DNA from: Gymnogyps californianus
Taxonomy: Eukaryota > Chordata > Aves > Accipitriformes > Cathartidae
Assembly: GCF_018139145.2 (NCBI RefSeq)
Contig: NW_026114279.1
Span: 62,001-126,000 of the forward strand
DNA: 64,000 nucleotides
Direction of reading: 5' to 3'
This document shows positions 40,201 through 52,200 of the stretch, piece by piece. The position numbers and the translations under genes were made by a program. The first letter of the stretch is position 1. Each line of letters starts with the position of its first letter. The notes under the pieces are model-generated. The model saw only the letters and a list, made by a program, of their open reading frames with translations. It was not told the DNA's origin and ran no database searches.

Positions 40201-43200
40201 GCTTGGATCATGGCCCGCCTTGGAGGGTGCCAGAATTACCTGACAAGAATGATGGCCAGAATGGAAATACACTGACCAAAGTCAATCATCTCGCAATCCT
40301 ATAAATAGTGATCCTAAGTGAGACCCTTTGAGCTCTCCGGGATCGCAGCAGGCTGTGACCCAGTATCTCCTCCCAAGTTGGGACGCCTCTCAGGGTAGAA
40401 TTTTAAGGATAGTTTTGCAACGATTTTAAGTGGTACATTTCACGAGGATTTTAAAGAGTATATTTTGCGAGGATTTCCAAGATCGCCTGCTGAAAGATGC
40501 TGATGAAGAAGGGGTCAAAGATCATCTGCTGACAAATATTGCAAAGGAGAATAGTGAGTAATTCACTACAATTAGATTTCGCAAGGTTTTTAAAGATCAT
40601 TTGGTACCAATAATTTATCACAATTGGCCAAGAGAGAAAAATCTTGATTATAGGTTAACCTCTATATCTGTGTGTGTGTTTGTATGTGTGTGCGATTTGA
40701 TTAAGGAAACTTTGTAGTGCTGATAGCAAACTTCATTACATCACTCTGATAATTGGCTGATGATTAAGTACTGTTAGAAATCATATAACCTAATCCTGTG
40801 ATTTATTGTAACAGTGTTAAATCTTAAATTGCTGCTACCTCAAAGTCGTATAGGATCCATAATCACTCATTCCCCAGCAAATTGGCATAGTAATTTAACG
40901 GGAGACTTTCCTTACCCTTTGTATCCCTTCCATTAATTCCATTAGACGTAAACCGTTGACCAAGTCTGGGACTAAGATTGGACCTAGCCGCACCTAAGCT
41001 CCATCAGGAGTTTAGAAAGCAAGGGGGTCCACTCTGAACCTCGTGACTCAACGGGAGGGTCTCCCTTACCTTTTTGCATCTCCGGTCTCTGTGTAAATCA
41101 TTCTAAATCGATTCTAACTCGATTTTCCTTTGTATGTTTCTCACATGTAGTAAGTAATAGAGTGAACCTTGCCATCGAACTTTGTTAAGTCGCGCTTTTA
41201 CAAATTCACATTAAAAAAAATCACTTTTACTAATATCTTTGACAGCGATTCTTTAAGTGATCTAAACCACTCAATTTGTGACAAACCCTTGTGTCCTGGT
41301 TTCGGCTGGGATAGAGTTAATTTTCTTCTTAGTAGCTGGTACAGTGCTGTGTTTTGGATTTAGTGTGAGAATGATGTTGATAACACTCTGATGTTTTAGT
41401 TGTTGCTAAGTAGCGCTTATCTTAAGCCAAGGACTTTTCAGTTTCCCATGCTCTGCCAGCAAGCAGGTGTGCAAGAAGCTGGGAGGGGACATAGCCAGGA
41501 CAGCTGACCCAAACTAGCCAAAGGGGTATTCCATACCATAGAATGTCATGCTCAGCATATAAACAGGGGGGAGTTGGCCAGGAGGGGTGGATCGCGGCTC
41601 TGGCATCGGTCATTAGGTGGTGAGCAATTGCATTGTGCATCACTGTTTTTTTTTTCTTTTTTCCCCTCTTTTTTTGTTATATTCCTTTTCATTACAATTA
41701 TTATTATTATTATTATATTTCATTATTATTATTGTTAGTATTATATTTTACTTTAGTTATTAAACTGTTCTTATCTCAACCCACGAGTTTTACCTTTTTT
41801 CCCGATTCTCCTCCCCATCCCACTGGGAGCGGGGGTGGGGGGAGTGAGGGAGTGGCTGCATGGTGCTTAGCTGCTGGCTGAGCTTAAACCACAACAGTCC
41901 TTTTTCGTGCCCAACGTATGGCTCGAAAGGTTGAGATAACGACAGATCTGACCAGAGAATGTTAAAATGAATTTGTTATGAGCATTCATTATATTAATTG
42001 CTGGACACAATGTTGATTTATTGGCTCTTAGAGTTGTGGCGCTCGTTCTTAGAGATGTGTTATGTATCACCTCAATTGCCGTTATCTCCGTACTTTGGGA
42101 GCTATCTAGCGGAAACTATTAATAATTACACCCTTTACCTTTTCTCCTCGGAGAGCCAATCTATGGGGGAGACACCTTCCTTCACCTTCCCCTTCTCCTC
42201 CTCCAGGCTAATTACAGTAGTGCTTGAGAATTGTGAAAATTTTGAATATCCTTGGAATGTTGAAACTAACATGGTTCTATTGCTAGGAACTAGCATGTTC
42301 CTGAATGTGGTTCAGGTCTTGTTCAGGGTTAAACAACTATTTAAGAGGATCACCCAGAGATCTGCCCCAAGGCTGGAGAGTTATGAGTGGCAGGGTGTGT
42401 CGGGTAGCATGGGCAAATGCCTAGGACGGTGGGCACCTCCAGTGTTTTGGAACTTCACCCTTGAACAAGTGCAGAATCCTGAAAAACTAGTAGAACATTT
42501 GGAAAAAGTATGCTGTCACCCCAACAATTCCCGGGAGACACAAATCACTGCAATGTGCTGGGGTCTGGCTCATGCCTACTGAGCCCTGTTCAACACTATT
42601 CAGTACCCTCAAAGGGAAGTGAAGGTCTCTGGATCTGACAACAAAATGACAGGCACTGCAGCCACTCCAACCGTCGCGACAGGCACTGCAGCTGAACCAG
42701 AGAACCAACCCATGCTGGTATCAGTTGCCCCTGTACAGAAGAAGAAATACTCAAAAAAGACAGCTCGCTTAGCAAAGGATGAAGGTGAACCAGGGTCATC
42801 ACGAGAACAGGAGGAAGAGGCAGAACCAGAGATAATCACCCAATCCCTATCCCTGAGTGAGCTGCGAGATATGCGAAAAGATTTCAGCTGTCGGCCAGGC
42901 GAGCACATTATCACCTGGCTGCTCCGATGCTGGGATAATGGGGCAAGTAGCTTGGAATTAGAGGGTAAGGAGGCCAAGCAGCTGGGATCCCTTTCTAGGG
43001 AAGGGGGTATTGACAAAGCAATTGGAAAAAAAACACAAGCCCTCAGCCTCTGGAGGCGACTTCTATCGGGCGTGAGGGAAAGGTACCCCTTCAAGGAAGA
43101 TGTTATATGTCATCCAAGCAAGTGGACCACCATGGAGAAAGGTATCCAGTACCTGAGGGAATTAGCCGTGCGGGAGATGGTTTATTATGACCCGGACGAT

Positions 43201-46200
43201 GCACAGTTACCCACAGATCCAGATGAAGTCCAATGTGCACGACCCATGTGGCGGAAGTTTACATGGAGTGCACCATCGTCATATGCCAACTCATTGGCAG
43301 TAATGGACTGGAAAGACGAGGAGGGACCAACAGTAGATGAATTGGCTCGCCAACTTCGGCAATACGAAGAAAGTCTCACTTCCTCCCTCGTCGTGGCTGT
43401 GGAGAAACTGCCAGACATACTAGCCGAGAAACTGTCCCAAGAGTTCCAGCGATTTGAGGATAAGTTCTGCCTCCCACCTGCATAGACCAATATCTCAGCT
43501 ATTAGGAATAAGCATCCCTCTGCTCAAGAGAGAGGAGATAGAAGGTACACCTCACGGGATATCCTGTGGTCTTACCTGCATGAACACGGAGAGGATATGA
43601 TGAAGTGGGATAGAAAACCTACCTCGGTCCTAGATGCACAGGTATGTGAATTGCGAGGAAAAACAATCAACCACAAATGAGGATTCTTCCAGGAAAATTG
43701 CTGCTTCAGCCTCCAGTGAGCACTGTGAGTGGCATGCCAGACAGAGTGGAAGGGCAGATCTTATTCCTGATCCTATGAGAAGGAATTCTAATCCATTTTT
43801 ACAGAAAGTGAGTGGAGAATCCTATGACCAGGGCTAGAGGGGCCCTGCCTCCAGCCAGGCGGAGGAGAGGGACAACTGGGTTTATTGGACTGTGTGGATC
43901 CGATGGCCTGGCACATCAGACCCACAGGAGTATAAGGCTCTAGTGGACACCGGTGCACAGTGTACCCTAGTGCCATCAAGTTATAAAGGGGCAGAACCCA
44001 TCTGTATTTCTGGGGTGACAGGGGGATCTCAACAGCTAACTGTATTGGAGGCTGAAATAAGCCTAACTGGGAATGAGTGGCAGAAACACCCCATTGTGAC
44101 TGGCCCAGAGGCCCCATGCATCCTTGGCATAGATTATCTCAGGAGAGGGTATTTCAAGGACCCAAAGGGGTATTGGTGGGCCTTTGGTATAGCTGCCTTG
44201 GAGACAGAGGGAATTGAACAGTTGTCCACCTTGCCCGGTCTCTCTGAGGACCCTTCTGTTGTGGGGTTGCTGAGGGTCGAAGAACAACAGGTGCCGATTG
44301 CTACCACAACAGTGCACCGGAAGCAATATCGCACAAACCGAGACTCCCTGATTCCCATCCATATGCTGATTCGTCAACTGGAGAGCCAAGGAGTGATCAG
44401 CAGGACTCGCTCACCCTTTAACAGCCCCATATGGCCAGTGCAAAAGTCTAATGGAGAGTGGAGACTAACAGTAGACTATCGTGGCCTGAATGAAGTCATG
44501 CCGCCGCTGAGTGCTGCCGTGCCAGACATGCTAGAACTTCAATATGAACTGGAGTCAAAGGCAGCCAAGTGGTACGCCACAACTGATATTGCCAATGCAT
44601 TTTTTTCAATCCCTTTGGCAGCAGAGTGCCGGCCACAGTTTGCTTTCACTTGGAGGGGCGTCCAGTACACCTGGAATCGACTGCCCCAGGGGTGGAAACA
44701 CAGCCCCACCATTTGCCATGGACTAATCCAGAATGCACTGGAACAGGGTGAAGCTCCAGAACACCTGCAGTACATTGATGACATCATCGTATGGGGCAAC
44801 ACAGCAGAAGAAGTTTTTGAGAAAGGGGAGAAAATAATCCAAATCCTTCTGAAGGCTGGTTTTGCCATAAAACAGAGTAAGGTGAAGGGACCTGCACAGG
44901 AGATCCAGATTTTAGGAATAAAATGGCAAGATGGACGTCGTCACATCCCAATGGATGTGATCAACAAAACAGCAGCTATGTCTCCACCAACTAGTAAACA
45001 GGAAACACAAGCTTTCTTAGGTGTTGTGGGTTTTTGGAGAATGCATATTCCAAATTATAGTCTGATTGTAAGCCCTCTCTATCAAGTGACCCAGAAGAGG
45101 AACGATTTTAAATGGGGCCCTGAGCAACAACAAGCCTTTGAACAGATTAAACGGGAGATAGTTCATGCAGTAGCCCTTGGGCCAGTCCGGGCAGGACCAG
45201 ATGTTAAAAATGTGCTCTACACCGCAGCCGGGGAGAATGGCCCTACCTGGAGTCTCTGGCAGAAAGCACCTGGGGAGACCCGAGGTTGACCTCTAGGGTT
45301 TTGGAGTCAGGGATATCGAGGATCCAAGTCCCGCTATACTCCAACTGAAAAGGAGATATTAGCAGCATATGAAGGAGTTGGAGCTGCTTCAGAAGTGGTT
45401 GGTACTGAAACACAGCTCCTCTTAGCACCCTGACTGCCAGTGCTGGGCTGGATGTTCAAAGGGAAGGTTCCCTCTACACATCATGCAACTGATGCTACAT
45501 GGAGTAAGTGGGTTGCACTGATCACACAATGAACTCGAATAGGAAACCCCAGTCACCCAGGAATTTTGGAGGTGATCACGGACTGGCCAGAAGGCAAAGA
45601 TGTTGGAATATCGCCAGAGGAGGAGGTGATGGGTGCTGAAGAGGCCCCACTGTATAATAAACTGCCAGAAAATGAGAGGCAATATGCCCTGTTCACTGAT
45701 GGGTCCTGTCACATTGTAGGAAAGCATCGGAGGTGGAAGGTGGCTGTATGGAGTCCTATGTGACAAGTTGCAGAAACTGCTGAAGGAGAAGGTGAATCGA
45801 GTCAGTTTGCAGAGGTGAAAGCCATCCAGCTGGCTTTAGACATTGCTGAACGAGAAAAATGGCCAATACTTTATCTCTATACTGACTCATGGATGGTGGC
45901 AAATGCTCTGTGGGGGTGGTTGCAGCAATGGAAGCAGAGTAACTGGCAACGCAGGGGTAAACCCATCTGGGCTGCCCCATTGTGGCAAGATATTGCTGCC
46001 CGGCTAGAGAACCTGGTTGTGAAAGTACATCACAGATACCCACATACCTAAGAGCCGGGCCACTGAAGAACATCAAAACAATCAACAGGTAGACAAGGCT
46101 GCTAGGATTGAAGTGGCTCAGGTGGATCTGGACTGGCAGCATAAGGGTGAATTATTCATGGCTCGGTGGGCCCATGACCCCTCAGGTCATCAGGGAAGAG

Positions 46201-49200
46201 ATGCAACATATAGATGGGCTTGTGATCGAGGGTTGGACTTGACCATGGACACTATCGCACAGGTTATCCATGAATGTGAAACATGCGCTGCAATCCAGCA
46301 AGCCAAGCGGTTAAAGCCTCTTTGGTATGGGGGACGATGGCTGAAATATAAATATGGGGAGGCCTGGCAGATTGACTATATCACACTCCCACAAACCCGC
46401 CAAGGCAAGTGCCATGTGCTTACAATGGTGGAAGCAACCACCGGATGGCTGGAAACATATCCCGTGCCCCATGCCACTGCCCGGAACACTATCCTGGGCC
46501 TTGAGAAGCAAGTCTTATGGCGACATGGCACCCCAGAAAGAATTGAGTCAGACAACGGGACTCATTTCTGAAACAATCTCATAGACACCTGGGCCAAAGA
46601 GCACGGCATTGAGTGGGTGTATCACATCCCCTATCATGCACCAGCCTCTGGGAAAATCGAGCAATACAATGGATTTTTAAAGACTACATTGAGAGCAATG
46701 GGTGGTGGGACCTTCAAACATTGGGATACACATCTAGCAAAGGCCACCTGGTTAGTCAACACTAGAGGATCTGTCAATCGAGCTGGCCCTGCCCAATCAG
46801 AACTTTTACGTACTGTAGAAGGGGATAAGGTCCCTGTAGTGCACATAAAAAATATGCTAGGGAAGACAGTCTGGGTTACTCCTGCCTCAGGCAAAGGCAA
46901 ACCCATTTGTGGGATTGCTTTTGCTCAAGGGCCTGGGTGCACTTGGTGGGTGATGCGGAAGGATGGGCAAGTCCGATGTGTGCCTCAAGGGGATTTGATT
47001 TTAGGTGAGAACAGCCAATGAATTAAATTGTATGATGTTGATTGCTATATAAACCTGCCACTGTATGTCATCATTATTATAATTGTTATGTGCTATATCA
47101 ATGCTATTACAGTAAGAATTATTTAGATTAATGAAGAATGAACTTTGATAAAACCGGACAAGCGCAGCGGTGATGGAACCAGGACTGACTTCAGCATGCA
47201 ACAATCCAACACTACACACCATCCTCCTGCTGCGCCCAATGTCACCCGCCTGCTGCACCAAACAGAAGCCCAATCCTGTTCTGCCGACTGAGCAGACTTT
47301 GCACAATCCCTCCTAGACAGACTGTTATGACAGATGGAGCCCAAAGTCATGGACTGAATGAACTCAGCAGACATTTGGTAGAGATGGCCTATAGACTGCG
47401 GGAATGATATCTGTGTGTATATATTAAAAGACAGGAAAAGTGGTGGTGATTAATTGGAAATGTATTGGAAAGGGTGGGATCTGGGCATGATGTAAATGGT
47501 ATAGAATAAGGGGTGGATATTGTCCTGGTTTCAGCTGGGACAGAGTTAACTTTCTTTTTAGTAGCTGGTACAGTGCTGTGTTTTGGATTTAGTGTAAGAA
47601 TGATGTTGATAACACTCTGATGTTTTAGTTGTTGCTAAGTAGTGTTTATCCTAAGTTAAGGATTTTTCAGTTTCCCACGCTCTACCAGCAAGCAGGTGTG
47701 CAAGAAGCTGGGAGGGAGCATAGCCAGGGCAGCTGACCCAAACTGGCCAAAGGGATGTTCCGTACCATAGAACGTCATGCCCAGTATATAAACAGGGGGG
47801 AGTTGGCCAGGAGGGGCGGATCACTGCTGGGTCATCGGTCAGCGGGTGGTGAGCAATTGCATTGTGCATCACTTTTTTTTTTCTTTTTTTTTCTTTTTTT
47901 CCCCCTCTTCTTTTTTTGTTATATTCCTTTTCATTAAAATTATTATTATTATATTTCATTATTATTATTGTTAGTATTATATTTTACTTTAGTTATTAAA
48001 CCGTTCTTATCTCAACCCATGAGTTTTACCTTTTTTCCCCGATTCTCCTCCCATCCCACTGGGAGCCGGGGGGGAGTGAGCAAGCAGCTGCGTGGTGCTT
48101 AGCTGCTGGCTGGGGTTAAACCACGACACCTTGATATCCTGATCCTAATAGCCTCCCATTTATTTACAGCCGGGGCCCAGGCCACCTCCCTCATTTCAAA
48201 CCTTCCCTTTTCACCCCAGATGTCCTAAACCACCTACTTCTAATTCTGCTCCCACTCCACCTTGGTTCCTTATCCATGGTCTGTTGTCCAATCAATTCCC
48301 CTTCACCTGCTGCATTCTGATTCTTGCTCCCCTTTCTTATCTCTTTGTGTTAACTGTTTTCAGTTACAGGGTAGCTCCCAGTCCTTACCTGCTTCTCTCT
48401 TCATTCTCCTCTAACATCTCAATCCTTCTCTTAGTCTATTATTTTCTCTTTCCCTGGTCCAAGCTTCATCTCCTATGCATGCTAACTGTTCATCTTCTCC
48501 ATGTAGACTCCCCATGGCAGTTGAAAGGCACCAAAGAGCACATGAAGCAGGTTCCCTGTATCATGCTACTGCCCAGTTCAGCCTGAACTAAGAAGGCTGA
48601 GACCTGCAAATCCAAAAGGTAGCCTGGGCTTACCCTCTGTGGAAACTGTACATTCACCAGACAACCAAAAATAGTAACCACAAGGGGATCAACATACGCA
48701 TAATCTAGTTACTGCTAGGACTTGGGATGCCAGAGGATTACTAGAACAAGGAATATTCTTAGAGAAGAATCTGAATATGTGCACACTGTGTTTTTTCAGA
48801 AGCTCCATCTTGGCAAAACTGAGGACTACTTTTGCAGAGCAGGAAAACACACACTACTGCCGTTCCTTGTCAAAGTCCTAATCCCTGTTCCAAAATAACA
48901 GGGCAACAAGTCCTCTTGAAGAAAAGGTCAGGAGAACTATTTTTAAACACTATAGAACTTAAAGCTTCCTTCTCAAATGTTTTTGGCGAGACCGTTTCCA
49001 AAACTATTTACAGTGGTTAAACTTCATTTTCAACGTAAATATATTACACATGTGCATTATTAAAACACGACCAAGGTAAAGTCTAATTGACAGATTCACA
49101 TATTTAGTGTCTTAACAGTTAAAAATTATAATGCAGCTTTACATTTTACCTTCTACACAAATAAATTTGTTTCTCCATTCAATACCATCAGGTCTTGGAA

Positions 49201-52200
49201 TACCTTTGGCCTCACGAACTGAAATCATTTGATGGCTCCAACTAGGGAAAAGGAAAACAATTTGCAGACCTTTTAACTCTTGATTCTGAATGAATAGTAT
49301 CAGTTTACATCAAAAAATTGTCAAATTGCTATGTCATAAGCCTGGATAGCACAGTACTTTATAATAAGGAGTAATTTAGTGTAACAGTAATTCATTATAT
49401 AAGAGTAAGGAATGATGGGTAGGAAACAAGAAAAATTTTCCACAAACACAAAAGTGTATTTATGAAAACATCTGCAAAACAGAACATCACAGTTTCCATG
49501 AGTAACGTATTCATGACAAAATTTTTTTTTCTTCAAAAAACAATGTCAACATGAATATTGACACCTACATTTATTTCTAAGTTAAAAATAAATTATAGCC
49601 TCAAATCTGTCTTTCAGCATTTCCTGTGGGGAGAAAAGTAACGTAAGGAGTTTAAGTGCAGATGATGTCACATATTGCATTCCATTAAAAAAAAATTCAA
49701 CAATATAAAGATAGCATGCTTACAGGCCAGCATTCCTAGTGCAAGGAACCTATTATTAGAAAGCACTAATACTTTGTGTATGCTGAATTTTAGATCTTCC
49801 ACAACTGTAACAACAGAGCAACAACTCAAACGTGCATTTGAAGATAACCTACTGTTTTCTGCACACAATTTTACAAAAATAAAATCATAGGAAACGATCA
49901 CACTGAAACAGGAACAGCAGTGCAGTTTAGAGGACAATCTTTATGATGTGCCAAGCATCTTTATGATCTTTATGATGCTTGGCACAATGCTATGCCAAAC
50001 ATAATGGAAGCCAAAGCAACCACTTGCTTTATGTTCTTTGTTCTAAACTTTATATTCCTAACCAATTCTACTCAGCCAGTTTTCAGCTGCTCTTAACTAA
50101 ACCAGGGAACTACCATATCAGCAAAAGGCCTGGGTCACCACACACCCCCACTAGATGGGGATTAGAAATAGCTGGGTAGCATGCTGCTAACTGAACTGGT
50201 GTTATGTACACCTGACTGGATGTCCTGGTTTCGGCTGGGGCAGAGTTAACTTTCTTCTTAGTAGCTGGTACAGTGCTGTGTTTTGGATTTAGTGTGAGAA
50301 TGATGTTGATAACACTCTGATGTTTTAGTTGTTGCGAAGTAGCGCTTATCTTAAGCCAAGGACTTTTCAGTTTCCCATGCTCTGCCAGCAAGCAGGTGTG
50401 CAAGAAGCTGGGAGGGAGCATAGCCAGGGCAGCTGACCTGAACTAGCCAAAGGGGTATTCCATACCATGGAACGTCATGCCCAGTATATAAACAGGGGGG
50501 AGTTGGCTGGGAGGTGTGGATCGCGGCTCGGGAACTAACTGGGCATCGGTCAGCGGGTGGTGAGCAATTGCATTGTGCATCACTGATTTTTTTCTTCCCC
50601 CCCCCCTTACTTTTTTTGTTGTATTCCTTTTCATTACTATTATTATTATATTTCATTATTATTATTGTTAGTATTATATTTTACTTTAGTTATTAAACTG
50701 TTCTTATCTCAACCCACGAGTTTTACTTTTTTTTTTTTCCTTTCCTCCTCCTCACCCCACTGGGAGGGGGAAACGGCTGCGTGGTGCTGAGTTGCTGACT
50801 GGGGTTAAACCATGACACTGGATCTCCTGACTGTATGGATCTTTTGACATAATGCAAAGAGAGAGGAGCTTGGCTGGGTGCATCAACCACCTGGAGTAAA
50901 TCTATAAATATCAACTGTAAATAAAAATACAGTCTGTAAATCATCAGTTAAATTTGGAAGAACTCTGTGCTCCCTAGGCCATAGATCAGCTGTCATAACT
51001 CCATTAAGTCAGTGGTGATAAGACAGTTTACATCAGCTAAAAATCTGTCTGTGATTCTACAGATTAGCTTGGATACAGCTTGTGATTAAAGCCACTTATG
51101 AAAGTTAGCTGTTTGAATAACCATACTTCCACAGAACACTTACATTATTCTTCTATTTAAGAATATGAATAGGGCCTTTTTTGATATTTCAAAAAGGTGC
51201 AGGACACAGCATATGAAGCATAGTTTAGGATACTTCAGATTACTTATTCACCCAGTGCTGTGTATATTTAGATTTCTCTTTATATATTCTTTAGGAAATT
51301 AGTACAGGTGATGATCATTTCTAGCATTCAAAGCAAAATAAAGTTTTCATTCCAACTCATCACTCTCCCTCTCCTTAATTCCCATATTAGACTATTTTTG
51401 CAAGAATTAAAGATGTTGTGAAGCACCAAATACTTTCCTATCGTGTCTTTTTAATAAACTACCATCAAACACAAGCTTAACAAGAAATTCAGATGAATTG
51501 CTTAAAAAAGACAAACACAAAAAAAGACAAGAGAAAAAGCAAGTAACTAGAGCATCAAAGAAGCTTAAACTGCAGCTCCAGAACATTGGTCATGAGCAGA
51601 AGCTGCTGACAGTTCAACTCTTCTGCCTTATCTAAAAGCTTATTTAAAAATCAGAGAGATCCAGGCCAGTAAGAGTTACGCAACAAATATTTGATCTCTG
51701 TTTGGTTAAAACAAGCAGTATTGTTTCACTTCAAACATGTAATTCTTCTCTTGACTTCTTTCTTTCTACCTGGCTTAATTCCTCAGCAAAAAATAAATGT
51801 ATTTATAATACACTGGTTTAGCAAGAAGCAACAAAAAAATGTTACATTTCTAGCTATTTAAACAGCTTTGTATTTAAACTTGAAAACAACTACTTTATCT
51901 AATAGTATCATTAAACCTTCACTAACCCTGCCTTGGTACCAAAATCTGAACTAGAAATTAATTACCAACAGCAAGTTATTTGTGTATTGATTTTAACCAT
52001 TTTGGCTTGCACACAATAACTTCATTATTGCCAATGCAAAGTGAATATTCTCCGCATACACACTTTCAATCCATAAGTTAACAATAACCATTTGAACAGC
52101 TGTCTCAATCATCAGTTATTTCTGGTATCACTGCCCGCATTAGGTACGTGCTCCTCATGGAGGAGGCAAGAATTTGAAAGAAAAAGACCAGGGATTTCCA

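Larger units (their letters stand above)
41292..48128 (+). mobile_element. Complete ERVL-type provirus (6.8 kb)
   Basis: Two LTRs of 605 and 608 bp flank an internal region with a gag-like, a protease/RT, an RNase H and an integrase region in the usual order and no env. A perfect 5-bp target duplication CCTTG (41287-41291 and 48129-48133) marks a single insertion. The 5-bp duplication and lack of env fit class III (ERVL) elements. The two LTRs differ at about two dozen of the first 280 bases by eye, so the insertion is not recent. The coding regions are interrupted by stops and a frame change. It lies antisense in a TENT2 intron. Confidence 0.93.
36569..49149. other. TENT2 intron holding the long LTR and the provirus
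   Basis: Positions 36600-40000 are AT-rich with homopolymers and no recognised feature. The 1,262-bp LTR and the ERVL provirus occupy 40022-48128. Then about 1 kb of plain intron follows. Confidence 0.7.

Noticed and set aside
42580..46571. Idea that repeated TGA codons in the provirus are recoded (selenocysteine or readthrough)
   Set aside because: No recoding element is apparent, a frame change also exists, and decay of CpG-containing codons explains them more simply.
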